Shown one piece after another: positions 33,371 to 45,700 of a stretch of DNA of 64,000 nucleotides. A program made the position numbers and the translations under genes. Positions within the stretch are counted from its first letter, which is position 1. The number at the start of each line of letters is the position of its first letter. The stretch comes from Micropterus salmoides (Eukaryota > Chordata > Actinopteri > Centrarchiformes > Centrarchidae), in NCBI RefSeq assembly GCF_014851395.1, contig NW_024040041.1, positions 11,790,242 through 11,854,241 on the forward strand, read 5' to 3'. A model generated the notes under the pieces. It made no database searches, was not told the DNA's origin, and saw nothing but the letters and a program-made list of their open reading frames with translations.

Positions 33371-35048
33371 TGGATTTTGCTTTCCTAAGGGATATACTAT
33401 TATATGAAATTATATTGAATATAGTAACCTAATTAATATATGAATATCAAACTTACAGTTATTAAATTAACAATATACTGTACTTTTAATTTAATGTTAC
33501 AATATTATACTAATCCTGTCATTTACACTAGTACCTCCTCCAGGTTGTGCCTGTGCTACACCACCTACACTACTTACGTTATTCATCACTCCGTTTATTC
33601 TCTTCATCTTTGTTCCCTCCTGGCCTGTTTGAATTTTGTTGTACTGATCAAGGGGTCAATGAAAGTTGTCACACATATCATTGCAGGCAAGCGCACATTA
33701 TCTAGTTTACACCAACTAAAACATAAAATGACACTGTGTTGCACATGATTGGCTGTAATGTTGCGTACATAAACGTCATAGCTTATGTAAGAGAGTTGCT
33801 TTTCGCAGGAAATCTGACCAGTCCTTCACATAGAAAACAGTTGGCTCATACAGGCTGTTATAGGCAACTGAGAAAGTTGGTGAATGCCTCAAATTTTTAG
33901 GTGGCGTTACAACCTGATGACATATAGGCAATGAATATGTTATAAATATGTTTCAATTACTTTTAAAAACTCATATGTGCCTTTTAAAGGGCACTTGTAC
34001 AAAAATAAACAGTTTATACAATTTTACAGTAAAATGCTTAGGTGTAGAGAATGCACACACTTCTTTCACTGACACAGTATTTACCTGAGACATACCGGTA
34101 ATCTATAGTAACAACAAAAACTGAAGTCCTATGAGACTAACATATTGCAACAAAATGTAAATTAGTAGACACGGTAACTAAGCATACAGAAAGTAATCTG
34201 CCATGAAATAGCAAGTAAATAGCTTAGTGTATAAACAGGCAACTGTTTCCTCACACATTAGCAAAACTAATTTATATTTCTGTTAACACGTTTTATAATG
34301 TTACTGTTACCACAAAATAGCTCTGTAAACTCTTACACAAGTCACCAAAGTGCATGAAACATCTCAACAATAGTGCAAAATATACCACAATGAGCATACA
34401 GGTGTATTCACAGTTGACACAAAATGGCAACGCGCGCTGCACGGCTACGGATTGGTCAGTGCTCTTTAGCAGGGAGTTAGCTAACACACACACACACTTT
34501 ACTACTATTGGCAAAACATAGTTCTAACTTACTCAAAATGTCACACAAACGTCCTTCAAAACCTCTTTGACATGTTAGTGGATTATTACAATCATGCTAA
34601 CTCTGTTTAACAGGACAACATACCTGAAAATGGGGAGGAATAATCACGAGAGTGAAAAGAGATGTTGCCTCAGCGAGAATTTTTACTCTAATGAGGAAAA
34701 TACCGCGACATCCCCAGGCATGTGGGTGGAGACAGAATGTGTCAGTCTCGGATTGTAGTTCAAGATCACCTCGTAGATCGTAAAGTAACACTTTTTAACC
34801 GCAAATTACACAATCAAGAACAAAATAAACAATGCAAGATAAACCACTTTTTAGCGTTTTAACCTTTTTTAAATCAGATGACATATTCTGACTATATTAC
34901 CCAATTTTATGGTTTTAGGAAATTCTTATGCCTCTTTAAAAAAGATGTAGCCTAGATCCATCAAAACCTATAGACCTATCTTTTTAAAGTCAATTTTCAA
35001 GAGAAACTGGTCTTCATTTGATTTTCTGACCAGTAAATTGGAAATGTT
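33371..35048. other. No gene seen
   Basis: AT-rich unique-looking sequence. The 102-codon frame at 33440-33748 shows no domain. Confidence 0.45.
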
Positions 35049-35053
35049 ACAGT

Positions 35054-35740
35054 GACTGCGTTTACATGCAGCCAATAACCCGTTCAAAACCGGGATATTA
35101 GCAATAACTCGGTCGCGAAAGGCCATGTAAACACCGGCAAAAACCCGAATATGCTCATATCCCGGATTTTAAAAACCGGGATATTATAGCTGGGGTACCC
35201 CTTTTCTAACCCGAATTTTTGGTCATGTAAACGCGTATCGGCATATCCCCATAGTGATTTGTGTTCTGCGCATGTTCTATTCGCAAGGAATCTTGGTCTT
35301 TTGAGTAGAGGAACTTCTTGTATGCGCCAAACCCGCGTGCAGTATACGGAAGTAAACGAGGTAAACATGGCGAGGCACAGTAGTGTCAAGTGCTGCTGGT
35401 GGGTCAGTACCAGCACTAAAGCGCAAACAAAGGCGATCGCTATCTGCCCCGAACTATTCATTATCCGTCCGCCTGCTGTTGTTGTTGTTGTCTTTGGATA
35501 CATACAGGAAGAAGAATCGGAAATGACGCATATTGCGTCTTAAGGTTGTCCGTCCGTCCAGACGTTAACCGTGCGTCGCCGTTTACATTGGGGTAGTGCC
35601 AATTGATTACAAATTCCGTGTATACAGGAGTAACTCTCTCTGCTCACGCATGTAAACGGGTTATCCCGAATGTTTCAGAAACCCGAATAGTGACCTCAAC
35701 CCGAACATAACCCGAATATTGACAGCATGTAAACGTAGTC
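35054..35740. mobile_element. Non-autonomous inverted-repeat DNA element with subterminal repeats
   Basis: The left end is gactgcgtttacatgcagcc and the reversed right end gactacgtttacatgctgtc. The motif ATGTAAAC and the motif AACCCGAA(T) recur several times near both ends, as binding sites for a transposase often do. The length is 687 bp. The target duplication is unclear: aatgtt lies to both sides, but 4-5 extra bases sit between it and the left terminus. The 139-codon minus-strand frame (35084-35503) shows no transposase. Confidence 0.7.
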
Positions 35741-36280
35741 AATGTTTTACGGACATATGGGGTTCCTCAAGGATCCATTTGAGGGCCACTACTTTTTAAA
35801 GTAATAATTTCATCTGGCTTGTCTTGTTACAGTAAATTATGTAGAGCAATTGTTCAACTTTCCATGAACCAAATGAAACAACTTTCAAAAGCCTTTATAT
35901 TCAATCACTACTCTACTATCCTATTGACTATATATTGTTTAACAGAGAATTTCACATTAAAAAGAGACTAAGCTGGTGTCTCTTGAAGATTTTTTATAAT
36001 GTACTGTATATTTATTAAGACCATAAGCAACAAAGTATATAAACAACAAAGAGAGGGCATACAAATAATCTGATAACAAGTGATATATGTCACCTTTCAA
36101 ATGTAATATAGGTCACTTTCAAATTACTGGCTTTGTAAAGCTGCCGCCATCTTTTGGAACATTGGTGCCTCTCATGTTTAGCTGCAGATTTACATGGAGA
36201 GGCCTTTTATAAATGCTGTGATTAAATGACGTGCTTATCACTCAAATTGCTCAACCAAAAACAAAGGGAACTAGAACTGT
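35741..36280. other. No gene seen
   Basis: AT-rich sequence between two repeats. Confidence 0.4.
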
Positions 36281-37087
36281 AAGCAGTTGTAAGCGGGGTC
36301 CAAGCCAAGCCAAATTTGGTATCAATCGGAGTTGTGGTTGTGGAGATCTAAAATGTATGAAAGTCAATGGGATTTTTTTGAATAGCGCCAACTAGGGGCT
36401 AACAGTAGCAAATTTTGCACAACCCCTCAGGGAGGCATGCCACATAAGGTCTTCAAGTTTCATGTCGATGGGCCTTTCCAAGCTTTAGATATGTTATACT
36501 TCCTGTTTTTAGCGTTTTCGCAAATATTTGTTAGCTTGCAATTGGGACATTTTTTGTCTTATCAAAATTCCCTCTACAATCTTTTATCGTTTCGTGCTGA
36601 TTGGACGTGCGGCTTCGTAGGAGTTAATTAAAATATTATATATATATATATATACATTTTCCAGGTTTTGCGATTTAGCGAAATGAAAACGTCATCGCAC
36701 AGAAGCGTGTCCTATACCATCGCAATCGGCAGCATCCCCCAAACACGTAGACATGAGGTTTATGAATGTGCCATGTAGTGGGCCGTAGTTATCCTGCAAA
36801 ATGTACTGTAGTTGAAAATCCCATTGAAATGAATGGGATTGTCTGACGGTATTTGAGCTTCGATTATAGCGCCACCTTAAGCCCGAATTGCACCAAATTT
36901 TTCAGGTGTCATCAGGGCATGGGGAACAATTGACCCAAATTTGGTGTCAATCGGACTTGTGGTTATGGAGATATAAAAAGTTTTTTTTACATCTTTAATC
37001 TGCAATAACAGCGCCACCTATGGGCATATTTGGGAGAATGCCTTGCATTTGCGGGTTCCCAGCCCACTCGGGCTTGGACCCCTAATA
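36281..37087. repeat. Dispersed element with internal 625-bp-spaced duplication
   Basis: It begins with ctgtaagcagttgtaagcgg and then ggtccaagcc, and ends with ggcttggacccctaataa, so GGGGTCCAAGCC stands inverted at both ends. Inside, aaatttggtatcaatcgga (36312) recurs as aaatttggtgtcaatcgga (36937), each followed by ttgtggttRtggagat. The motif AGCGCCA(A/C)C occurs three times. The phrasing is familiar from fish genomes, but I cannot name the family. An (AT)n run lies at 36637-36654. Confidence 0.55.
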
Positions 37088-40018
37088 AACCCTATTCATA
37101 AATTGGCATATACAAAATGCCTTGTCAGTAACCCCTTATCAGCATTTGAAATACAAAATACACAATTAACACAAAACAAAAAGCAAAGGTCAACATTCTT
37201 ATTAAATATACAAATACACATATACAATACAGATTATACAATACAGATTATGATATAAGTTTGACCATTTAAAATGATGACTTTTTGTATCCCCTATGTC
37301 TTCCCTTTGTTTTCTCCAAAAACTGAAAATTTCCTTAAACAGTAGATTCGACAAATTTCCCATCACTGAAAGAAGGGAAACAGATGATGGTGTTCCTTTT
37401 AACCTCTAAGGTTTTTTTGTGTTGTCTGTCAATTCTCAAAGCTTTAATAAATTATTGATGATCCCTCCATCAATATTTATTGATGATCTAGAGGCTGTGA
37501 CGAGGCTCCCAATGTAAAAGCTGATAAAAGTTTAATCCCCCAATCAAAAAAACTGAGTCGTATCTTCCCTTTGATGGAAAAAGGAGGGAAGTGTCCCATT
37601 ATCACCCCCCGCCTCAACACACAGAAACATGCAAATATTCCTCAAACACAAATCCTCAACTGTGAATAGACACATTTCTTTGCCAAAAATTGATAATTTT
37701 TCTAAACTGCAAACTGAATTATTTGACAAAGTGCCCAGTTACCCAGTTAAGTAAAGCAACTTTTGGTCACGGTTGGGTTAAAGTTCTGGTACATAATGGG
37801 AAAATAAGAATGTACATAGACTCCTGGTTGTCAGGGTTGACGGTAATTGTATTATCTGAATACTGCTCAGATGTTATAATGTCATAATGTACACCAGGGG
37901 TCTTAATTATTTCTCAGGCAAGACTCTAAATGAGAAATTTAGCCTCGTGTTCTGGGAACCAAGCCATGAAAACATTTTGCAAATTGAGAAATTAGGAGGG
38001 GGAGCTTTGTGCTGAAGTGAGCTTTGGGGTACATTGCGAAACCTATGCCTTCAATTTGGCTGTTGTTTCAGCAGATAGGAAAATCAACTCCAAGTACCTA
38101 GAAAAGATGGACATAATCCATATACTTGTGTTACCCTCAGCTAACTATAATCACTTTATTGTGATTCCCAATTCATAGTTTAAGATATGTACCTTTCGTC
38201 GCCCAAGTAACACATCTTTTGCACACCTTTTGAGCTGCATATTAACACTGCACTTTGTGCTTTGGTGTGTTTTATATTTCAGTTGACTTGTTATGAAAGG
38301 TCATCAGACTGTCAAACGAAATAGCCTACAAAGTGCTCTCAAAGTGATTCATTAGCCCCTGACCCAGCATGCACAGTAATGTGCATCATGCTTAATTCAG
38401 TCTCTAAGGGAGCTTGACTCTGTATACAAAAATACAACACTAACACATAAACACAGGCTCACAGAACACATCTTGCCACCTACAGTTGCATTTTGGATTG
38501 CATTCACACATGCCCTTGAGACTGCCTCCACACCCTGTTAATATTCTCCTAGCCATTAAGAGCGTTATTGCATTCACAAAATCTCCCTGTCCCTCTGTGC
38601 CTCTCTTCATCCCACCATTCCCATCTTCCTTGTTTAAATAATTGTTTCTTGAAATAACTCTCTGTTCTGCATCGACTAGCTCTTTTTGTCCACAGAGAAC
38701 AATTGCTTATGTTCAGATACGCGCTTGTTTGTGTGTCTGTGTTTTGTCTAATTGTACACATATTGTGCACATGTGAACATTTATTATTCCCATCTCTAAT
38801 TACTTGTTTCTGCTGTAGTGGTGACCTTGTTGGGGATAGTGTCCGACCTGATTAGCTTGAAGACGGTCAGCTATATTTAATCCTCAGGCTGACGTCAACT
38901 CCCACACTGACTTATTGGTCCAGCAGGGTTAAAAGTGTCTGACAGATGCAGCAAGCCAGACTGAGGAAGTAATAAAGAGGGCAGGGCAGAGGAGGTGGCC
39001 ATAATTGACCGACCCCTGCTTCTCTGAGCGTTGGGTGAAGTTGCCTGTCCTCTTACTTCTTCTGCGCCTCTTCACTCTTTCCTTCCTTAAGAACAGCCAA
39101 GCCAGCACTTTGAGACTGCAACTCTAAAAGGAGGGCACAAGTTTACCACACAAACAAGCACTCTCTCACTATCTCTCTCTCTCTCTTTCCCAGCTAAGTT
39201 TGACCTCTGGGAACAACTAGAACAAGACTTGAGTCAAATCCTTACTTAGTGGAAAGTGCACTTCTGCAAAATCCTCTTATTGCCTAGATAAAGGTGCAAA
39301 GAGATGTAAATAGACAGACTGAGTGGAGTGTGGGTGTGTAAGCTTTTTTTTCTTAGGCCAGGAATTCCTTAAAGTTAGAGATTACTTTGGTGAGCTGCAT
39401 CAAAAATCTAAATAATAATAAGATAAATAATATTTTTTATATGCTAGCTTTTACAGACACATGTCAAAGAAGGAACCAGAAAATCCTGTACACCGTTTGA
39501 TGTGGGCTTTGATTAGATTATTGGTGGATTTGGGAAAGACCTGGTCTGATTAGGAGAGACAGCATTCCTCCCACTTTGGATCATATTGATTTATTTTGTC
39601 TTACTGAAACCTGTCATGAAGACATGTTTGTTATAGTGTACAGCAATCCTTGGCCTGTTTTCTGAAATGTTTCTGAGTTTTTATCAAGTTAGTTATTCAA
39701 GTTCATTCATGTGGACATCGACAATAATACTGTGTTTACCTCAATAGTAGATTCAACTGTCATCTGTCATAGTGTTCATAAACCCACTTACTGTTTTAAC
39801 CGCACCCTCATCCTTGTTCTGGTACATGGCATTGAAATTAAACTACCACTATTTAATAACTTTTGAATTCATAGTACTGGATTACACGCAATTAGGCAAA
39901 AATTCCCAAACTAGATGTCTATCTTAAAGTACTGCAGCTTAATTTAATTAATTGAATAAATGAAGGATTAATAAGGAAAACAAAGGAACACAACAGATAA
40001 ATAATAATATAATAATAA
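37088..40018. other. No gene seen; possible hAT-like end at 37895
   Basis: At 37892-37990 the sequence accaggggtcttaattattt, then ctcaggcaagactc, resembles a hAT-like terminus (CAGGGGTCTTCAA type) and its first 100 bases; no partner end was found. Elsewhere I see unique sequence. Confidence 0.4.
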
Positions 40019-40095
40019 TAATCCTTATTTGTAGAGCACTTTTCAAAAACAAGTTACAAAGTGCTTTAACAAGTGTAAAGAATAATACAAAAAAA
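40019..40095 (-). mobile_element. L2 3' end, heavily 5'-truncated
   Basis: Bases 40019-40080 repeat 651-711 almost exactly, including the stem-loop bases agcactttt and aaagtgct, and in the same orientation. Only the last 75 or so bases of the element were inserted, the usual result of incomplete reverse transcription. Confidence 0.85.
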
Positions 40096-40299
40096 CAAAA
40101 AAAACAAATAGCAGGTGTGGTGATGGGCTCTTACTGGCAACAATGAAGTTAAGTGTGTGATTTGGTCTTCCTGCATTGTGTGCAGGGTTCAGGCCGCTCT
40201 GCAGCGAGAGGTGCAGTTATGCTTCCAGATGGCTGTGTGTTCAGTCTCTTCTCTTGCTAAAACAAAGAGAAGGTATATGGTTATTCACATGTTGATGTG

Positions 40300-40880
40300 G
40301 TTTTAGCTCCCTTACACTGGCTCCCTGTAAAATCCAGAATATAATTTAAAATTCTTCTCCTTACCTACAAAGCCCTTAATGGTCAGTCACCATCAAATCC
40401 TTTGAACTCATAGTACCTTATTACGCTACTGTGCTCCCAGAATGAAGGTAAATTTTGGTTCCTAGAGTCTCCAATGGTAGAATGGGAGCCAGCGCCTTCA
40501 GCTATTAGGCTCCTCTCCTGTGGAACAGGTCCCAACCATCTCTTAGTTAACTGCTATGAGCTTAGACTGCTAGGAGACTTCCCATGATGCACTGGGCTCC
40601 TCTCACCCCCTCTCCTTCTCCATCTGTAGTGTTTCTTATCCCAATAAAGGACTAACTCGACATTTTCCCTCTCCTGTAGTTTTGTGCTTTCTCGTCTCTC
40701 TCCTCTCTCCTTCTGTCACTTGCTGCAGGTTTTTCTCCCTCTGGAGCTTTAGAGTCTGGATCTATAATTGCAAGCCACCAACTGCCCCCATGTTCCTGCT
40801 CAAAACCTGCTGCTACAGTTATCTCTATAATAATAATAATAATAATAAATAATAATGTTATTATTATTGTTAGTGGTGTT
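40300..40880 (+). mobile_element. Rex1-like LINE 3' end, truncated
   Basis: The plus strand at about 40303-40400 would encode LAPLHWLPVKSRI and FKILLLTYKALNGQSPS, the C-terminal signature of Rex1/L2-type ORF2, interrupted by stops and indels. Next come ctcctctcctgtggaac and a 3' untranslated part containing gcaggtttttctccctctgg and cctgctcaaaacctgctgct. It ends in an (AAT)n tract at about 40827-40870. It is a 5'-truncated, inactive copy. Assignment to Rex1 is from recall of its 3' end. Confidence 0.65.
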
Positions 40881-42700
40881 GTTGTTGTTGTAATTATTAT
40901 CATTATTGATATTTGTATTATTACCCATACCACTACCATTACTATTTTTTGTAGAACTTGCATACGTGTGTGTGTGCTCTCTTTTCCTCCTGCGCCTTGA
41001 ATCTGTTTTAGGCCACTGAGTGGTGATATGACATATCAATACATAAAAAAAACAAACAGTGATTTGTCCTGTTGACTTTCATCATTTCAGCTTACAAAAA
41101 TGAAATACCCCTTCCTCTAAATTGCCAACTTGTCGCTCTCTATCTGCCTCAGTGTCTGACTCTCTCGTCTCTTTCTCTCAGCCTCAGAGTGTGTGACACA
41201 GTGTTGACACTGGATGGGTTGAGACAGACAGTCGAGCGATGAGATGAAAGTCAGATGTGATGAAAGCTGATCGAGCCAACAGTAAACTCATTTGCAGACC
41301 AGTCTCTGGACCTCTTTTTATCAATATTTCCGGTGACGTAACTGAAATATTGATTTGGATATTAAAGGGTCCATAAGACTCATTACAGTCAACTTCTGAT
41401 AGCAAAATATTAAAGCCCAACGTGATGGGTCAGTATTTGATTAATTCAAACTACATTGTATTAAAATGTTGAAAAGCTCATTCGAAGGTTCATAAAAGAA
41501 AAAATTAATTTTTTTGGAAGAGGCAGTGCTGTTAGGTGTTTTTAGGTGCTTATGTTTCCAGTATTTATTAAAACATTCTTTGTGGACTTTTTTGTGTTTT
41601 GTTTTATGTCTTTTCAGTCAGGTGTCCATTGTCACCTTGTTGCCTGAGAGCTGACATAGGCTGTCAGCTGAAATTGTATTCAGACACTTCAGTGGAATTC
41701 TAAACTCACTGAACTGTGTTATATCTCCAACATTGTAAAATATGCTGAATCACTGATTCTTTTTTAATTTGAAGAAAACCAAAATGTAAAACCTATTGAA
41801 CACAAAACTTGTAAGAGTTGCCAGGTAGGGAAATTAAATTAGCAGTTGTCCCCATCCTTTCACTCTGATGTACCACAGCCCTATCAGAGGAACTCAGGTA
41901 CCCCTTCACCAGCACCACCCGTCATGTTCCAAATGTGTTCACTTGAATTGATTTTAAAACGGATGTCATTTATCAGTATTATTTATACAAAAGTGGATAT
42001 AGTTATAATATCCATGTTTATGTTTAGGTCAGTTTGGTCAAGTTTGCATAGGTAACACTACCACTTGGAGTGGCAGAAGCTGAACGTTTGAACAATTTAC
42101 TACAAAACTTCATATTATGTTGCCCAGTACTGTACCAAGCAGGTACCCAGTACTTTCAAAATTACTTTACTGCCCAATTCTAACTCTGTTTTTTATTTAT
42201 CCTCTGTACATATTTGTATGTACCAGTAGGAACTGTGAAGTAAAGTATTTTATTGTTTACAGCAGAATTGTCTGTATGCAGCGGAATTATACTGTAAATC
42301 ACAGGCTGTATTATAAAGTGTTACTCAATACCGTAACGTTTTCAGACATTTATGCATTACTTTTAGATAACTATTATTTATAACTTCGTATTCTTTGCTT
42401 TTAGCTATTCAACCAGTATCCATTACAACCTATTTCAGCAGTGCATCCATCACTTTAAGCTAACTGTTATTCACAACTTTCATAACATTCATAATCATTT
42501 TAGCTATTCAAACGTTATTCATCACAACAAACGTTTCATTCATTACTTTTAGCTAACTATTTGGACTGTTTTATTACTTTTAGCTAACTGTTTTAAAGAA
42601 TGCAGTCAATGGACATAAAGTTGTTACTGTGACAGTGCACAGTTAAGATGTTATGTATGAAAGATCAATTTGTGACAGATCAATAACGTACAACTCTGAA
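40881..42700. other. No gene seen
   Basis: Mostly AT-rich. A phrase ctttTAGCTAACT recurs loosely at 42450-42600, as if a short unit had been duplicated several times. Confidence 0.45.
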
Positions 42701-42714
42701 ACTCTTGCTCCAGT

Positions 42715-43027
42715 CTAGGTTGTGAAGCTGGTTTGGGGAAAATGTACAGCTAAATTGAAGCCGTGGTTCAGGACCCACCCTACTCTGCTTCTTAACTAGG
42801 TACTGAGCATGCGCAACTCCCAACAAAGTTGGGATCAAATAGAGGTGAGATGCTTCACTCGGTAGCTAAAATGGAGCGGTCAACACACAGAGTGAAAAGA
42901 GGTGCTATGGTAATGTGCATTATGACAACAAATATGGTGTTTTTTGAAAATGAAATCATGTAAACCTGTTCTAGTACAACCCCTAAATAAAATTATGAAC
43001 CTATATGAGCATAATATGACCACTTTA
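42715..43027. repeat. Dispersed repeat ending like the one at 240-625
   Basis: It contains tgagcatgcgcaactcc, gaaatcatgtaaacctgtt and the end agcataatatgaccacttta, a known style of fish repeat. The end matches 603-623 in sequence and orientation. No coding part. Confidence 0.5.
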
Positions 43028-43513
43028 ACTTCTCTGCTAGCTTGTTAGCTACTTTTCACATCCCCTCAATTGCAAAATGTAATGTTGATGTGTATACATC
43101 TGACTGAATATAGGGGTTGTGTTATATATTGTTTTGCCAATAATTTTAATTACTTTAACCAACAAATAGAAAAGTAGATACATCATTCAGCTGCGACTGG
43201 CTTAACTGAACCTTACCTCTTCTCTCCAAAGACATCGACAGAGTTACATCACAACCTTTTATGGTTGCTGTACTGTTCCTTCAGCAACAAGAATAGCAGG
43301 GTGATTTGTTAATTCTGGCTTCAACATCAGTTCATGGTTCTGCCCCACCATCTTTGCAGTGAAGTTGATCAAGCATTTTGCACTGTCCATGAGGCCATTA
43401 CCACTTATTTTCTTATGTGTGCTTTCTCAGCCTTTTTAGTGTGTGCTGAAGTGTTTCACTGCAGCAAGGAGGAGATAAAAACAGTCTTGTTGTCTATTTC
43501 TGCCAGATGGAAA

Positions 43514-43599
<86 letters not shown>

Positions 43600-45479
43600 C
43601 AAAGTAGGGGTTTCTGCACCAGTGAGTGGTTTCAGTGAGCAGAGACATGATGTGTATGTAACATGTTTGTTCTGTAAAGCAGAAATAAATTTGGGACAGT
43701 GTGTGAATGCTATGTGTGTTTATCTCAGAGAGCTAGAGAGACTGATACAGAGAGAGACTGATGATGTAGAGAGTGAGGGCAAGTTCTTTTCACATCATGC
43801 TGAAAATTTAACACCTGTTTCTTTTTCTGTCCTCTGGTGTCCAGACCTTTATATATAGTTTCTCTGCCCCCTTTTATATCTGTGTAATGTGCTCTTTGTG
43901 TCACATCAGAGCTCAGGCAGGTCCTGAGGCAGAGCCCTCCTGGTCATTTATGCTCATCACTCTCAACTATACTTAATCTAGATCTAGAGGTAGGCCTAAA
44001 TCATTCCTGCAAATTATTAGAGGCTTTTAAAATAATTTGTTTACACTACTTTAATCCTTGTTATAATTGTCTCTTTTCTTCCTTATATCCTTTCTCAGTT
44101 TATGTTGTCACATGTATTGTTTTTAGTGTTTCGTTGTCTGTGAAGCAGTTTATACCTCCTCTTGAGTTTGTTGCAAGTAAACTACCATATTCGAAAAGGA
44201 GTTGAAGAATAGTAGCACATTTTGCTGTCATTTTGTGTCCCTCCAAGCACCCAGTTTATTAAACTCCCTCCCCTCAAATTTCCTTCCTAAAATGTCTCAT
44301 CTGTTTTTCTTTGCCCTTGAAATACAGTTTGGCTTTTCATTTGCAGAAGAAAAAAAAATGTGGAAACATATTTGTCATGGTTTGCATGGATGTAATTTAG
44401 ATGTCACAGAATATTTCCACATAATTTGTAATGCTATGAAAACAGAAGATTCTGATGTAAAAGCTGTAGTAACTGTAGTCATCCAAGTATGTAGCAGAAA
44501 ACTGCTGGATTCACCCTGCCAGGATGGGATGAGAATTTGAGCATAATATTGCTGATGGAAATCTTTACCTTTGTGTCAGCTCTTTGGATAAAGGTAATGA
44601 TTTGTATGAATCTGTTTACCACAACACAGAGTTTGCAAGGTGAGGTCAAAAGAGTAAAGTTCTAACCCACAGGTAGTCACTACAGAGCACATCAAATCTA
44701 TCTGACAGGCAGCGCCATATTTATCCCCTACCTAATCTCATTGGTGCATGGTTGAGTTTGTGAGTGTTTGTTGGATGACACTGGGGTTATCCTTCCATCA
44801 TAGATGTTTAATTTAATTAGGCTCACAATACCTCCAGAAGGCTCAACAGTAATTTCTGGTGTCCCAGAGCCAGCTGCCTACTCTGAAGTACAGTTACAGT
44901 CACTGCCACTCTTCTGTACCTACTGTAAGTTTGTTCCTATAGTTACAGATAATTCATAGTCTTTCCTAAATGTGCTATTAAAATACTATGGCCCCCCAAA
45001 ATAGCATAGCACATTGACATATTGCATCTGCCTAGCTTTTCTACACTGAACAATCAAGGCGAAATGCACAATTGGCTAAAGTCATCTTCCTGTCCAAAAT
45101 TATTACTCTTACAGGGATGTGCAACTTGTAATCATCTCAGATGATTTGGTGCCCCATGAGACAAAATAATAACTGAAATGACATGGAAATTAAAAGTTCC
45201 ACAAGACTGTGTAGACTGCAAATTGTTGTGTGCAGTTGTTTGTGTTTCATTTTAGATTTAAAGTACAGGGATGATATTGTCACCCTCGCCCCCACCAGTA
45301 AAAGCTACCCTGTTCTGACAGGGCTAATGGCTGCACTTTCATTTTCACTAATCCACCAGCAGGCTCATGAATTAGAGAAAAGACAGACACGTCTCACAGA
45401 AGAGCGACTTTGCCAGAATATTACACTCTTGAACCTTTGAAGCCAACTGGATCCCAAACTGAACAGCTGTATCTTCCCT
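43028..45479. other. No gene seen; long CA tract
   Basis: Apart from (CA)40 at 43515-43595, unique-looking sequence. The 174-codon plus-strand frame at 43334-43858 runs through the CA tract and shows no domain; the 112-codon frame at 44202-44540 likewise shows none. Confidence 0.5.
43515..43595 (+). repeat. (AC)40 microsatellite
   Basis: About forty uninterrupted AC units, the longest pure dinucleotide in the window. Confidence 0.97.
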
Positions 45480-45700
45480 CTTTTGCTGGAGGCAGCAATC
45501 CACTCCTCTTCATCAGGCAGCAGGGTGGAATGTTTTCACCCTGTGGGTTTTTGGTTCAAGTCAGTCCCATGAGAGCAAACATCTGCGCTGCTGAAGAGTC
45601 CTTCAGCAAGACACTGCACCCCCTACCAGCTTCACGGATGGATGCTGTTGAGCAGCTGAGCCACTCTAACCGCTCTGTGGAAAGATATCAATACGGTATC
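45480..45700 (+). repeat. Possible tRNA-derived SINE fragment
   Basis: It contains tggttcaagtcagtccc (close to the tRNA B box GGTTCRANYCC) and ctgctgaagagtccttcagc followed by aagacactgcaccccc, a phrase typical of fish SINE-like repeats. No clear A box or tail. Confidence 0.4.

Noticed and set aside
43334..43858. 174-codon open frame
   Set aside because: A large part is a Thr-His run encoded by the CA tract; the remainder has no similarity I recognise.
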